Notes: a model not told the origin generated them from the sequence alone. A stretch of DNA of 64,000 bases from Acidimicrobiales bacterium (GCA_016794585.1 JAEUJM010000002.1:1-64000), one strand, 5' to 3'. Shown: positions 1-8,637, numbered from the stretch's first letter. Numbers and translations are program-made.

Positions 1-1
1 C

Positions 2-247
2 GAGACACTGATGCTGGCCACCGCGCTCGCCGGTCACGTCGACTCGGCCCGAAGGCTGCGCAGCTACCTGCTGACCGCCGACCTCCTCGCCATGGGCCCG
101 CGGGAGAAGGCGTACGCCGACACCGAGGCGGCACTCGCCGCCGCCGGCGTCGACCTCGAGGCCCGCGACCACGGCATCGCCACCCGCCGCGACCTGCTCG
201 ACCTGCTCGACCTGCTCGACGAGATCGAGGCGGCGCTGCCCGACTGA
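2..247 (+). CDS. C-terminal part of an unrecognised protein (5' end outside window)
   Basis: The reading frame is open from the window edge to TGA, so the true start lies upstream; an internal ATG at 11 is in frame but need not be the start. The visible 81 residues are helical and rich in Ala, Leu and Asp. Near the C-terminus a 9-base unit (gacctgctc) is repeated three times in frame, giving a Leu-Leu-Asp triplet repeat. I do not recognise the family. The next gene starts 36 bases later behind its own promoter-like box, so the two are probably not co-transcribed from here. Confidence 0.6.
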   Translation, partial: ETLMLATALAGHVDSARRLRSYLLTADLLAMGPREKAYADTEAALAAAGVDLEARDHGIATRRDLLDLLDLLDEIEAALPD

Positions 248-270
248 ACGCGGGCGTCCCCGCGGAGGCG

Positions 271-276
271 TAGCGT
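271..276 (+). promoter_or_regulatory. -10 box TAGCGT, 7 bases before the start at 284
   Basis: TAGCGT is followed by seven bases and then ATG, with no Shine-Dalgarno between them. This spacing puts the transcription start at or next to the start codon, as in leaderless actinobacterial mRNAs. The same arrangement recurs at many starts in the window. Confidence 0.5.
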
Positions 277-283
277 CGCGGCC

Positions 284-1318
284 ATGAGCGAGCAGATGAA
301 GGCGATCGTGGTCGAGGATGGGGCGGTCCGGGTCGGTGACCTGGACGTGCCCGAGCCCACGGCGGGACAGGCGCTGGTGCGGATCACGACCGCGGGCGTC
401 TGCCACTCCGACCTGCACCTGGCCAAGGGCGACTGGATGGGCGTGTCCACGCCGCAGCTCGGCCACGAGGCCATCGGCGTGGTCGAGGCCCTCGGGCCCG
501 GCGCCGAGGCCGACGTCTCGATCGGCCAGCGGGTGATCCTCGGCCTCGGCGGCGCCGGCGGCGCGTTCTGGTGCGGCGCGTGCGAGTACTGCCTCGGTGG
601 CCGTCCCCGCCACTGCCCCCAGGCCGGCACGGTCATGGGCACGTTCGCCGAGCGCTTCGCCATCTGGTCGAAGGCGCTCGTCCCGCTGCCCGACAGCATC
701 GGCGACGAGGAGGCCCCCCTCGCGTGCGGCGGGCTCACCGCGTACAGCGCCGTGCGCAAGCTCCAGCTCCACGGCATCCCGCCCGGGCGCACGATCGGCG
801 TGATCGGCGCGGCCGGAGGTCTCGGCCACTACGCGATCCAGATCCTCCAGGCCTTCGGCTACAAGGTGCTCGGCGTCGACATCGGCGAGGACCGACTCGA
901 GTTCGTCCGCTCGCTCGGCGCCGACGAGGCGGTCAGCGTCGAGGACGCCGCCGGCGTCGCCATGATGAAGGGCGGCATCGACGCCGTGCTCGTGTTCGCC
1001 GCCCGGGTCGCCGGCTTCCAACTCGGCCTGTCGATGCTGCGCCAGCAGGGCCTTTTCGTGGGCGTGGGCCTGCCGCCGACGAGCGACGGCAACTTCGAGA
1101 TCAGCCCGTTCGAGTTCTTCTGGCGGGACCCCACCCTCATCTTCTCGGCGGTGGGCACCGTGCAGGAGATGCGGGACCTGATCGCCCTGGCCGCGGATGG
1201 CAAGGTGAAGACGCACGTCTCGCGCACCGGCAGCCTGTCCGACGTCCCGCAGATCTTCGAGGAGCTCGAGGCCGGCGCCTACCTCGGCCGGGCCGTGCTC
1301 ACCGACCTCAGCAGCTAG
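284..1318 (+). CDS. Zinc-dependent alcohol dehydrogenase (medium-chain, MDR family)
   Basis: A 344-residue NAD(P)-dependent alcohol dehydrogenase of the medium-chain superfamily, of usual length. The catalytic zinc site is visible as Cys40 (in VCHSDLH) and the GHE motif at 60-62. The structural zinc site is four cysteines at 97, 100, 103 and 111. A glycine-rich nucleotide-binding segment (GAAGGLG) lies near residue 175. The fold assignment is firm; the natural substrate cannot be read from the sequence, but simple primary alcohols or aldehydes are typical for this subgroup. A -10 box lies seven bases upstream, so it is probably its own leaderless transcript. The acyl-CoA ligase downstream starts about 90 bases later and may be co-transcribed. 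Confidence 0.92.
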   Translation: MSEQMKAIVVEDGAVRVGDLDVPEPTAGQALVRITTAGVCHSDLHLAKGDWMGVSTPQLGHEAIGVVEALGPGAEADVSIGQRVILGLGGAGGAFWCGACEYCLGGRPRHCPQAGTVMGTFAERFAIWSKALVPLPDSIGDEEAPLACGGLTAYSAVRKLQLHGIPPGRTIGVIGAAGGLGHYAIQILQAFGYKVLGVDIGEDRLEFVRSLGADEAVSVEDAAGVAMMKGGIDAVLVFAARVAGFQLGLSMLRQQGLFVGVGLPPTSDGNFEISPFEFFWRDPTLIFSAVGTVQEMRDLIALAADGKVKTHVSRTGSLSDVPQIFEELEAGAYLGRAVLTDLSS

Positions 1319-1411
1319 CGATGGCGGGCGGCCGCCGCCTGCCGTGCGCCGCCCACCATTCGCCACCCACGGCCAGAAGGGCCGCCGCCATCGAGGGACC
1401 CAGGGGGGACC

Positions 1412-2971
1412 ATGCCGAAGTTGTTGGACGCGTACGTCACCGAGCGAGGGGCCGATCTGGCCCTCGCCGACGAGCGGGGGGAGTCGAACTGGGCCGAGCT
1501 GGCCGAGCGGGTGGTGCGCCTCATGCACGTGCTCACGGGCGCGGGCCTCGAGCCCGGGGACACCTTCGCCCTCATGGTGGGCAACCGGCGGGAGGCCTTC
1601 GAGGCCTTCTGGGCGGCGGCCCACCTCGGGACCACGTACGTACCGGTCAACTGGCACTGGACCGCCGACGAGCTGGCCTACGTCCTCGAGGACGCGGGGT
1701 GCAAGGCCCTGGTCGTCGACGAGCTGTTCGCCGACGTGGCGGAAGCCGCGCTCGCCGACGAGCGGGCCGCGACCGTGGGACTGGCACTGGTCACGGGCAC
1801 CGAGGACCGGGGCCGTCTCTCCAGCTACGAGGCGGCGCTCGCGGCGGCGCCCACCGACGAGCCGGACACGGCGCTGTTCGGCGGGCCGATGTTCTACACC
1901 TCCGGCACCACCGGCCGACCGAAGGGCGTCCGCGGCATGCTCGCCGGCGGCGCCGACGTCCCGAGTGACCTGCTCCCGCTCGTCGCGGGCATGTTGGGGG
2001 AGTTCGTGCCGACCCCCGGGCGCACGCTCCTGGCCGGGCCCGTGTACCACTCGGCGCAGTGGGCCTTCAGCTTCCTGCCGATGGTGGCGGGGTCGGCGGT
2101 GGTCATGCGCCACAAGTTCGACCCCACCGAGACGGTGCGCCTCTTCGACGAGTGGGCCGTGACGAACGTCCACCTCGTGCCGGTGCAGTTCAAGCGTCTC
2201 CTCGACCTGCCGGAGGATGTCCGGTCCGGGCTCGACGGGTCGAGCCTCGAGGCCGTCTGGCACGGCGCCGCGCCCTGCCCGGCGCCGTGGAAGCAGGCGA
2301 TGATCGAGTGGCTCGGCCCCAAGGTCCACGAGTACTACGGATCGACCGAAGGCGCCTTCATCTCGACCATCCGCGCCGAGGACTGGGTGCGCAAGGGCGG
2401 CAGCGTGGGGCCGCCCCTTTCCATGATGGAGGTCCTGGTCATCGGTCCCGACGACGAGCCCGTGGCCCAGGGCGAGTCGGGGACGCTCTACTTCCGCAGC
2501 GCCCTCGGCAGCGACTTCGTGTACCACAACGATCCGGACAAGACCGCCGCCGCGCACCTCGAGCCCGGGGTGTTCACCACCGGGGACGTCGGCTACCTCG
2601 ACGACGAGGGCTACCTGTGGCTCTCGGACCGCAAGATCGACATGATCATCTCGGGTGGGGTGAACATCTACCCGGCCGAGATCGAGACCGTCCTGGCCGA
2701 GCACCCGGCCGTGGCCGACGTGGCCGTCATCGGGGTTCCCGACGACGAGTACGGCGAGCAGGTGAAAGCCGTGGTCCAGACGGTCGAGGGCGTGAAGGGC
2801 TCGGACGAGCTCGCTGAGGAGCTCGTGGCCCTGTGCCGCGAGAAGCTCGCCGGCTACAAGCGGCCGAAGACCATCGACTGGTCGGACGCCCTGCCACGCT
2901 CTGCCGCCGGCAAGCTGCTCAAGCGCGAGCTGCGGGCGCCCTACTGGGAGGGCAGCGGCCGCAGCATCTGA
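1412..2971 (+). CDS. AMP-forming acyl-CoA synthetase
   Basis: A 519-residue member of the ANL adenylating superfamily, which activates a carboxylic acid with ATP and transfers it to CoA. The P-loop-like [11 protein letters not shown] is near residue 160, the YYGSTEG adenylate-binding motif near 308, and the hinge (TGD, then [11 protein letters not shown]) near 395-415. The catalytic lysine lies in the C-terminal AAGKLLKRE near 498. The ATG follows a purine-rich ribosome-binding site (AGGGGGGA). The length and the Ile/Ser-rich hinge fit fatty- or cyclohexanecarboxylate-type ligases, but the substrate is unknown. The preceding alcohol dehydrogenase could feed it through an aldehyde and acid, which is an inference from adjacency only. 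Confidence 0.92.
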   Translation: MPKLLDAYVTERGADLALADERGESNWAELAERVVRLMHVLTGAGLEPGDTFALMVGNRREAFEAFWAAAHLGTTYVPVNWHWTADELAYVLEDAGCKALVVDELFADVAEAALADERAATVGLALVTGTEDRGRLSSYEAALAAAPTDEPDTALFGGPMFYTSGTTGRPKGVRGMLAGGADVPSDLLPLVAGMLGEFVPTPGRTLLAGPVYHSAQWAFSFLPMVAGSAVVMRHKFDPTETVRLFDEWAVTNVHLVPVQFKRLLDLPEDVRSGLDGSSLEAVWHGAAPCPAPWKQAMIEWLGPKVHEYYGSTEGAFISTIRAEDWVRKGGSVGPPLSMMEVLVIGPDDEPVAQGESGTLYFRSALGSDFVYHNDPDKTAAAHLEPGVFTTGDVGYLDDEGYLWLSDRKIDMIISGGVNIYPAEIETVLAEHPAVADVAVIGVPDDEYGEQVKAVVQTVEGVKGSDELAEELVALCREKLAGYKRPKTIDWSDALPRSAAGKLLKRELRAPYWEGSGRSI

Positions 2972-3014
2972 GGGTCGGGCGGAACGCATCCCGCTCCCTG
3001 TCAGCGCGCCTGCG

Positions 3015-3020
3015 TAGGTT
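3015..3020 (+). promoter_or_regulatory. -10 box TAGGTT, 6 bases before the start at 3027
   Basis: TAGGTT followed by six bases and ATG, without a separate Shine-Dalgarno. It is another instance of the leaderless pattern seen across this window. Confidence 0.45.
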
Positions 3021-3026
3021 GCCTCC

Positions 3027-3437
3027 ATGGCGTTCGGACAAGCAGCTGGCCCCCCGGCATCGCCCAAACGCGTGGCCGAGCTCGCGGAAGCGCTCGAGGC
3101 ACTGGGCTTCGACACCTTCAAGGAGGCCCGTCACCGCATCGGGCTCAACCAGCGTCAGGCGGCGGGCAAGTTCACCAACGCCGAGATCGACGAGCTCTTG
3201 GCCCGCCTCGAGGAGCACGGCGTCGACGGCGACCCTGCGGGCGCGGGGCCGGGTGCCGGCACTGACGCCCAGGCCCGTGCCACGAGGCGGGTGGCGACCC
3301 CGAAGGCGACGAGCGCCGCGGCCGCGCCCGATCGCCGCCAGCGAGCGCGTGACGAGGAACTGGTCGTCCGCCTCGACGCCGACCTCATGGCCACCGAGCT
3401 GGTCAACCGAGGGTGGTGCTGCATCCCTCCCGAGTGA
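3027..3437 (+). CDS. Hypothetical protein, helical N-terminus and basic linker
   Basis: 136 residues, family not recognised. The N-terminal half (about residues 10-60) is predicted helical and has a short segment (AGKFTNAEIDELLARLE) that could be a small helical hairpin. The middle is an Ala/Gly/Pro/Arg-rich linker. The last 30 residues are acidic-hydrophobic and end in WCCIPPE. There is no signal peptide or membrane segment. The start is supported by the TAGGTT box six bases upstream. It ends 10 bases from the convergent gene at 3448. A role in nucleic-acid binding is possible given the basic linker, but nothing in the sequence proves it. Confidence 0.7.
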   Translation: MAFGQAAGPPASPKRVAELAEALEALGFDTFKEARHRIGLNQRQAAGKFTNAEIDELLARLEEHGVDGDPAGAGPGAGTDAQARATRRVATPKATSAAAAPDRRQRARDEELVVRLDADLMATELVNRGWCCIPPE

Positions 3438-3447
3438 AGGATCGGCG

Positions 3448-4653
3448 TCAGGGGCAGGGCCGGCCGGCGAGGTCCTCGAGCTCGCACCAGGGCACTGACA
3501 CCAAGGCGACGTCGGCGGGTCCGTCGTGGCCGGCGTCGTGGATCCCGAACGGCATCGAGGTGGCGTCCCCGAGTGGCGGGTGGGGGGCGAAGTGGTAGCA
3601 GTTGAAGCCACCCTCCACGACCTCGGGGTCGCAGTCGACGGCCACGTCGCCGGGGTCGGACCACGGACCTTCGGGGGCGTCGGCCACCCGGATGCGCAGG
3701 GTCGGGTCGCCGAACGCGCGTGGCGCGGCGGAGACGAAGGCGTCCAGGTGCTCGCTCCACGAGACCGAGAACTGCTGGGGCGTGAACCCGTCCGGTTGCT
3801 CGACGCCGGGCAGGGGCATCTCCATGGGTGCGGCCGCCTCGAGCGCTCGTCGGAACGAGGCCTCACTGCAGTCCGGGCCGGAGGCCGGGTCGACGGTGCA
3901 CGCCGCCCAGCCCTCGTCGTCGCCGCGCCACACCTCCCACGAGGCGCGTACGCCCACGGGCTGTCCGACCGCGGCCCGGACGACGGAGCACTGCTGCTCG
4001 TTCACCCAGTCGGGGGTCTCGTCGGGATGGCAGCCGTAGGTGTACTGGTGGCCGTCGTCGTACACGGCGCCGGCCCCGAAGGTGACGTTGCGCTCGCCCG
4101 AGGACCAGGCGCCGGGGAACAGGTCCCACCGGTGCACCTGGGCGCTCCAGGTGGCGGTCGAGCCGTGCTCGTAGGTGTAGGTGGCGACCCCGTAGTCGCC
4201 GACGTCGCTGCGGTCGAGCAGCGAGGCCCGGCACCCGTGGATGAAGAAGGCGGTGACGAGTGTGGTGCCGGGGACCCTCCCGGGGGCGGCGGTCACCCCG
4301 TTGATCCACGACGCCGCGCCGCCCTCGTCCGAGCAACGTCCCGTGTCCATGGGCGCCGGCCGGACGAAGTTGGCCTGTTGGAACGTCGGGGAGCGGTCGT
4401 CGGGGTCGGAGACCGCCACCGAATTGGTCAGGCCCCCTGGTAGGGCGTTCGGATCGCACACCACCCAGAGCACCTTCCCGTCGCCCAGGGGGACGGTCCA
4501 GCCGCAGTCGCCGTTCTCGGAGTCGACCCGGCCGTCGGGGCTCGCCTCGAGGCTGCGAGCGCCGTCGGGCGAGCACCCCACGCCGAAGGTGAGTGCCAGG
4601 AGGAGGACGACGAGCGCCGTGATCGAGGCCCGGCGGGCCGCGAACGGCCTCAG
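3448..4653 (-). CDS. Secreted lipoprotein, DUF4185-like beta-propeller; probable CTG start
   Basis: The protein reads as a lipid-anchored extracellular beta-propeller. An ATG/GTG-only search would start at the GTG at 4581 and lose the signal peptide. In frame upstream there is no ATG, GTG or TTG before a stop, but a CTG at 4653 gives an Arg-rich n-region, a hydrophobic core (TALVVLLLALTFG) and Cys27, a complete lipoprotein signal. A GGAGG lies nine bases before this CTG, and the CTG overlaps the upstream TGA as CTGA. The mature part is Trp/Gly/Asp-rich with many cysteines and repeated strand-like segments resembling DUF4185-type or glycosidase-like propellers. Total 401 residues. Function unknown. 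It is translationally coupled to the split-barrel gene upstream. Confidence 0.75.
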   Translation of the reverse strand: MRPFAARRASITALVVLLLALTFGVGCSPDGARSLEASPDGRVDSENGDCGWTVPLGDGKVLWVVCDPNALPGGLTNSVAVSDPDDRSPTFQQANFVRPAPMDTGRCSDEGGAASWINGVTAAPGRVPGTTLVTAFFIHGCRASLLDRSDVGDYGVATYTYEHGSTATWSAQVHRWDLFPGAWSSGERNVTFGAGAVYDDGHQYTYGCHPDETPDWVNEQQCSVVRAAVGQPVGVRASWEVWRGDDEGWAACTVDPASGPDCSEASFRRALEAAAPMEMPLPGVEQPDGFTPQQFSVSWSEHLDAFVSAAPRAFGDPTLRIRVADAPEGPWSDPGDVAVDCDPEVVEGGFNCYHFAPHPPLGDATSMPFGIHDAGHDGPADVALVSVPWCELEDLAGRPCP

Positions 4654-5030
4654 GACGGTGGGCCTCCGTCGACCGCGAGGCAGTTCGGGCCCTCACCGGC
4701 GGCGCCGGCGACGCGGTGGAGGATCGCCGCATGCGGCGTCATGCGCACCTCGTCGGATCCCTCCGCGTCGGCTCCGACGGCGAGGGCATCGACGATCAAG
4801 CTGTACGCGGGATCGGTGGCGGGCGGCCACAGCAGCGCGACGGACGGTCGGTCGGCGACGTTGCCTCGGGTGCGGCGCCCGGCACCGGCGACCAGCACCT
4901 CGCCCTCGAGGCGCACCGTCACCGAGGTCACGTGGGGCGTGCCGTCCTCGTTCACCGTGGTGAGGAAGGGGTTCGGGCCGTATTCAGCGAGGCGTTCGCG
5001 GAGCGCGGTGAGGTCGACGGGCACGCTCAT
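4650..5030 (-). CDS. Pyridoxamine 5'-phosphate oxidase-like split-barrel protein
   Basis: 126 residues with the features of the flavin/F420-binding split-barrel family. An N-terminal helix is followed by FLTTVNEDGTPHVTSV and by a central strand carrying the RTRGNV segment, where a phosphate-binding Arg is usual. The cofactor may be FMN, F420 or haem; actinobacteria use F420 in many such proteins, but this cannot be decided here. Its TGA overlaps the CTG start of the lipoprotein gene downstream, so the two form an operon. No clear promoter box was seen before its ATG. Confidence 0.8.
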   Translation of the reverse strand: MSVPVDLTALRERLAEYGPNPFLTTVNEDGTPHVTSVTVRLEGEVLVAGAGRRTRGNVADRPSVALLWPPATDPAYSLIVDALAVGADAEGSDEVRMTPHAAILHRVAGAAGEGPNCLAVDGGPPS

Positions 5031-5134
5031 GGGCGCACCGCCGCCGGTCCGCCGGCGTCACGGGTGATCTGCATCCCGCCATCCTGCCAGCACACCCGGC
5101 GACACCTTCCGTTCACCGGGGCGTCGCCTTCTGG

Positions 5135-5140
5135 CAGGGT
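5135..5140 (+). promoter_or_regulatory. Possible -10 box CAGGGT before the start at 5148
   Basis: CAGGGT, then seven bases, then ATG. It keeps the A2 and T6 of the TANNNT consensus and the usual spacing but has C at position 1, so it is weaker than the other sites. Confidence 0.3.
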
Positions 5141-5147
5141 GGTTCCC

Positions 5148-6149
5148 ATGCGCCTCCTCCTACCCGCACGGCTCGCCGCCCCCCTCCTCGTGCTCGCGCT
5201 CCTGGCGGCGGCGTGTGGAGGCGATGACGAGCCCGGGTCCGAGTCGGCGGATGCCGACACGACGACGAGCACGACCGTGGTGGGCGCCGGAGGTGAGCTG
5301 GATCTCCTGTCCTACAACGTGGCGGGCCTACCCGAGGTCCTGTCGGGCTCCGAGCCCGCCACCAACATGCCCCTCATCGGGCCCCTGCTGAACGACCACG
5401 ACCTGGTGCTCCTCCAGGAGACGTGGAAGACGCCGGACCCGAACCCGCTGGCCCCGCTGCGGGTGTACCACGAGGAGCTCGAATCCCGGGTCGACTTCGA
5501 GCACCGGTCGACCTCGGCGCCGTTGCCTCTCGGGGGCGACCCGACCCGACCCGAGGCCATCCTCGCGGACGGCCTCAACCAGTTCTCCCGTTTCCCCTTC
5601 GGCGACGTCGAGCGGGTCCGGTGGGAGGGGTGCTTCGGCGGTGCCGACACCAGCCAGGGCGGGGCCGGGGACTGCCTCGCGCAGAAGGGCTTCATGGTCA
5701 CCCGGACCGCCTTGGCCGACGGTGTCGAGGTGGACGTCTACAACCTCCACGCCGAGGCCGGCGGCACACAGGACGACCAGGTGCTCCAGGCCGCCGACTA
5801 CGAGCAGCTCGCGGCCTTCATCGAGGAGCACTCGGCCGGTCACGCCGTGCTGCTCGCCGGCGACACCAACCTCCACACGTGGGCGACGCCGGATCCCGAC
5901 AGCCCGGAAGGGGAGGGCGACCTCGCCATCTGGCAGACGTTCCTCGAGCGCACCGGTCTCACCGACGTGTGCGATGCGGTCGAGTGCGAGGATCCGAGCG
6001 CCATCGACAAGGCCGCCTTCCGCAGCGAGGACGGCGTCACCTTCGAGCCGCTCTCCCACGACAACCCCACCGACAGCTTCGTGCGGGACGACGGCGAGCC
6101 GCTCAGCGATCACCCCCCGCTCGCGGTGACGTTCCGGTGGACCGCCTGA
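5148..6149 (+). CDS. Secreted endonuclease/exonuclease/phosphatase-family lipoprotein
   Basis: 333 residues. The N-terminus is a textbook lipoprotein signal: Arg2, a Leu/Ala-rich core, and LAAAC with the acylated Cys at 22. A short Asp/Thr/Ser-rich linker follows. The rest is a metal-dependent DNase I-like (EEP) domain: LLSYNVAGL at the start, LLQETWK with the metal-binding Glu, LLAGDTNLH with the catalytic Asp and Asn, and a C-terminal SDHPPL carrying the catalytic Asp-His. Family members hydrolyse phosphodiesters, including extracellular DNA, sphingomyelin and phosphoinositides; surface location favours DNA or phospholipid. The frame is open further upstream, but the signal peptide fixes this start. 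Confidence 0.88.
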   Translation: MRLLLPARLAAPLLVLALLAAACGGDDEPGSESADADTTTSTTVVGAGGELDLLSYNVAGLPEVLSGSEPATNMPLIGPLLNDHDLVLLQETWKTPDPNPLAPLRVYHEELESRVDFEHRSTSAPLPLGGDPTRPEAILADGLNQFSRFPFGDVERVRWEGCFGGADTSQGGAGDCLAQKGFMVTRTALADGVEVDVYNLHAEAGGTQDDQVLQAADYEQLAAFIEEHSAGHAVLLAGDTNLHTWATPDPDSPEGEGDLAIWQTFLERTGLTDVCDAVECEDPSAIDKAAFRSEDGVTFEPLSHDNPTDSFVRDDGEPLSDHPPLAVTFRWTA

Positions 6150-6188
6150 CGGGCTCGGACGACCGGGCGCGCGCCCGACCCGAGCCCG
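6150..6188. terminator. Nested hairpin between convergent genes
   Basis: CGGGCTCGG (6150-6158) pairs perfectly with CCGAGCCCG (6180-6188), and the loop contains a second palindrome, CGGGCGCGCGCCCG (6164-6177). It begins one base after the lipoprotein gene and lies before the end of the convergent dehydrogenase, so it could terminate both. There is no T-tract, as is common in actinobacteria. Confidence 0.55.
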
Positions 6189-6206
6189 GGATGCTCCTCT
6201 GGATCG

Positions 6207-7139
6207 TCAGGGCTGGAGCACGACCTTGATGGCGCCGCTGGCGCGGTCGGCGGCCACGCGGAAGGCCTCGGGCGCATCGTCGAGGCCGAAGCGGTGGGTG
6301 ACGAGTGACGGTGCCAGCTCCGGCACCGCCGCGAGGAGGGCGGCGGCGTCGTCCACCTCACGGCGGCCGCTGTGGTGGCCGTAGCCGTAGCAGGCCACGA
6401 CGTCGAGCTCTTTGATGGTGAGGGGGATCCCGGGAGCGGTGAGATCCTCCCAGTACGTGCCGAGGAGGGCGATGGTGCCCCGGCTGCGCGCCAGGTCGCA
6501 CGCGGCGGCGAACGCGGAGGACGTGCCCGCGGCCTCGATGACCACGTCGTAGCGGCCGTCGGCCGGTCGGCCTCCCACCGCCTCGGCGGCGGTGGCTTGG
6601 TGAGGATGGCGGGTCACGGAGCCCACCTCACAACCCGCGTGGGTCGCGGCGGCGACCGCGGCGATGCCCAACGTCCCCCCGCCGACCACCGCGACGCGCA
6701 TCCCGGGCTCGACCCGGGCCCGGGCCATGGCGTGGACGGCGCAGGCCACCGGCTCGACGAGCCCGGCGTCGAGGACGTCGAGTCCGGCCGGCAGGGGCAC
6801 CACGCACTCGGGGCCCACGAGGACCTCGTCGGCCATCCCACCGTCGGCCGAGATCCCGATGGTCGAGGCCGTCGCGCAGAGCTGGGAGTCGCCGGCGAGG
6901 CAGCGCTCGCACGTGCCACACCAGCGAACCGGTTCGATGGCCACCGGCGTGCCGTCGGGCAGCCACCCGGACACCTCGTGGCCGAGGATGACGGGCAGCG
7001 GCCCCCAGCTGAGCAGGTGGAGATCGGACCCGCAGATGCCGCTGGCGGCCACCTTGACCACCACGTCGTCGGGGCCGGGCTCGGGCGCGGGCACCTCGGC
7101 CACCTGCACGCCGTCCTCGGTGACCCGGACCCCCCGCAT
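6207..7139 (-). CDS. Zinc-dependent MDR dehydrogenase (sorbitol/threonine dehydrogenase-like)
   Basis: 310 residues from the chosen ATG. Medium-chain dehydrogenase with the catalytic zinc cysteine in GICGSDLH, the GHE motif in ILGHEVSG, and the structural zinc cysteines in CGTCERCLAGDSQLC. The Rossmann segment is VAVVGGGTLGIAAV. The CGSD and EPVACAVHA motifs place it nearer polyol, threonine or butanediol dehydrogenases than primary-alcohol enzymes; the substrate is unknown. ORF starts further upstream (to 7265) would add an Arg/Gly-rich tail overlapping the divergent engB gene and are unlikely. It is convergent with the nuclease gene and divergent from engB. Confidence 0.88.
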   Translation of the reverse strand: MRGVRVTEDGVQVAEVPAPEPGPDDVVVKVAASGICGSDLHLLSWGPLPVILGHEVSGWLPDGTPVAIEPVRWCGTCERCLAGDSQLCATASTIGISADGGMADEVLVGPECVVPLPAGLDVLDAGLVEPVACAVHAMARARVEPGMRVAVVGGGTLGIAAVAAATHAGCEVGSVTRHPHQATAAEAVGGRPADGRYDVVIEAAGTSSAFAAACDLARSRGTIALLGTYWEDLTAPGIPLTIKELDVVACYGYGHHSGRREVDDAAALLAAVPELAPSLVTHRFGLDDAPEAFRVAADRASGAIKVVLQP

Positions 7140-7219
7140 CAGCGGTGACCCTGACGGCAGCGTCGATCCATGCGCCATCGTCGCACGACGGCGAGGTCCG
7201 CATCCGCCATGATCGTGGC

Positions 7220-7810
7220 GTGTCCGCCGGCCGCCCCCTGCCCCTCGAGTTCGTGACGTCGGCACCGACCGCCGACGACCTCCCTGACAACGAGGCCGAG
7301 TTGGCCGTGGTGGGACGGTCCAACGTCGGCAAGTCCTCGCTCTTGAACGCCCTCGCCAACCGCAAGCGCCTCGCCATGGTGTCCAAGACCCCGGGCCGAA
7401 CCCAGCTCCTCAACTGCTTCGCCCTCGGCGACGGCACCGCGGTCATCGACTGCCCGGGGTACGGCTACGCGTCGGCGCCGGCGGCCACCCGCCAGCGCTG
7501 GCAGCAGATGATGGAGGATTACCTGCTCACCCGCGAGCAGCTGACGATGATCCTCGTGCTCGTGGACGGCGAGATCGGCCCGACCAAGCTCGACCTCCAG
7601 ATGTTGGAGTGGCTGCGGGCCAACGCCCTGCCGCACGTGATCATCGCCACCAAGCACGACAAGGTGAAGGCCGCGAAGCGCCAGAAGCGCAAGAAGGACC
7701 TCGCCGCGGCCTGCCAGCTCGAGCCCGGCGACATCATCTGGGTCAGCGCCGCCAACGGCACCGGGATCGACCGCCTGCGCGGCCTGGTGTGGGAGTGGCT
7801 CCAGCTCTGA
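7220..7810 (+). CDS. engB: Ribosome-biogenesis GTPase EngB (YsxC/YihA)
   Basis: 196 residues, the usual size for this family. EngB is a TRAFAC GTPase needed for 50S ribosome assembly. G1 is GRSNVGKS near residue 33, the G2 threonine lies in SKTPGRTQ, G3 is DCPGYG, G4 is TKHDK and G5 is VSAANGTG. The GTG at 7220 gives the typical FVTSA start; an ATG at 7145 would add 25 unconserved residues overlapping the divergent gene's leader. A CATGAT box six bases before the GTG weakly fits the leaderless pattern. It is the most conserved housekeeping gene in the first 10 kb. Confidence 0.95.
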   Translation: MSAGRPLPLEFVTSAPTADDLPDNEAELAVVGRSNVGKSSLLNALANRKRLAMVSKTPGRTQLLNCFALGDGTAVIDCPGYGYASAPAATRQRWQQMMEDYLLTREQLTMILVLVDGEIGPTKLDLQMLEWLRANALPHVIIATKHDKVKAAKRQKRKKDLAAACQLEPGDIIWVSAANGTGIDRLRGLVWEWLQL

Positions 7811-7863
7811 CGCTCGGCCCGTCCACCGGAAGGAGCGGCCCGGCCGGGTCCGGCTCCGGGCCG

Positions 7864-7869
7864 TACGCT
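7864..7869 (+). promoter_or_regulatory. -10 box TACGCT, 7 bases before the start at 7877
   Basis: TACGCT then seven bases then ATG, with no Shine-Dalgarno. Identical hexamers precede the genes at 42600 and 50835. Confidence 0.5.
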
Positions 7870-7876
7870 CCGGCCC

Positions 7877-8596
7877 ATGACCGCCGCCGGATCCGCAGGT
7901 GCCGCCGCGCCCGAGCCGTTCACGCCGCCGACACCCGCCGAGGCGCTCGCCCGTCTCGGGATGCCTCTCGACGAGGCCATGCGCACCCAGCGGGCCGTGC
8001 GCCGCCTCCATCTCGAGCCGGTGTCGCACGACGTGCTCCTGCCGCTCCTGGAGCTCTCGCTCAAGGCGCCGACGAGCTCGAACACCCAGGACTGGTCGTA
8101 CCTCGTCGTCGAGGACCCCGAGCAGAAGGCCCGTCTCGCCCGGCTCTACCGACGGCTGTACCGGCTGTTCAACCCGGTCGTCGAGCGCCAGGCGCGCGGG
8201 GACGAGGCGGCCCTGCGGGGCATGCGCCCCGGTCAGTGGCAGGCCGAGCACTTCGAGGAGCTGCCGGTGTTCGTCATCCCGTGCTACTCCCGCAATCTCA
8301 AGCACCGGCCGGTCGGCCGCCCGCAGATCTCCGTGGCGTCGTTCTACGGCTCGGTCTACCCCGCGGTGCAGAACCTGCTCCTGGCCTGCCGGGCCGTCGG
8401 CCTGGGCGCCTCCTTGCAGACGCTGCCGATCTGGCACGTCCGCGGCGCCCGCAAGATCCTCGGCTTGCCCCGCCACGTGAACCCGGTGTGCATCATCCCC
8501 ATCGGGTGGGCCAAGGGCCGCTACGGGACCACCACCCGGCGCCCGATCGGCGAGGTCGTGCACCTCGACCGGTACGGCCACCAGCCCTTCCGCTGA
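7877..8596 (+). CDS. Nitroreductase-family FMN oxidoreductase
   Basis: 239 residues of the nitroreductase fold, which uses FMN and NAD(P)H to reduce nitroaromatics, quinones or other acceptors. The N-terminal MRTQRAVRRL is the usual FMN-phosphate-binding segment. The APTSSNTQDW motif around residues 71-80 is the typical second flavin contact. The central VYPAVQNLLLACRAVGLGAS is the dimer-interface helix. The C-terminal PIGWAKGRYG corresponds to the conserved GYP region in modified form. A leaderless-type promoter precedes it, so it is probably monocistronic. The physiological substrate is not deducible. Confidence 0.88.
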   Translation: MTAAGSAGAAAPEPFTPPTPAEALARLGMPLDEAMRTQRAVRRLHLEPVSHDVLLPLLELSLKAPTSSNTQDWSYLVVEDPEQKARLARLYRRLYRLFNPVVERQARGDEAALRGMRPGQWQAEHFEELPVFVIPCYSRNLKHRPVGRPQISVASFYGSVYPAVQNLLLACRAVGLGASLQTLPIWHVRGARKILGLPRHVNPVCIIPIGWAKGRYGTTTRRPIGEVVHLDRYGHQPFR

Positions 8597-8625
8597 GCAC
8601 GACCACCCGGGCTCGGTCGCCCCAC

Positions 8626-8631
8626 TACCTT
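8626..8631 (+). promoter_or_regulatory. -10 box TACCTT, 6 bases before the GTG at 8638
   Basis: TACCTT, six bases, then GTG. This supports the GTG start of the following gene, which has no ATG at its 5' end. Confidence 0.45.
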
Positions 8632-8637
8632 GCGGCC

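Noticed and set aside
571-1968. 465-codon ORF spanning two genes on the plus strand
   Set aside because: Overlaps the alcohol dehydrogenase and acyl-CoA ligase in another frame and is Arg/Gly-rich without domains.
7145-7219. Extended engB start at an ATG 25 codons upstream
   Set aside because: Adds residues not seen in the family and overlaps the divergent gene's 5' region; the GTG gives a typical N-terminus.
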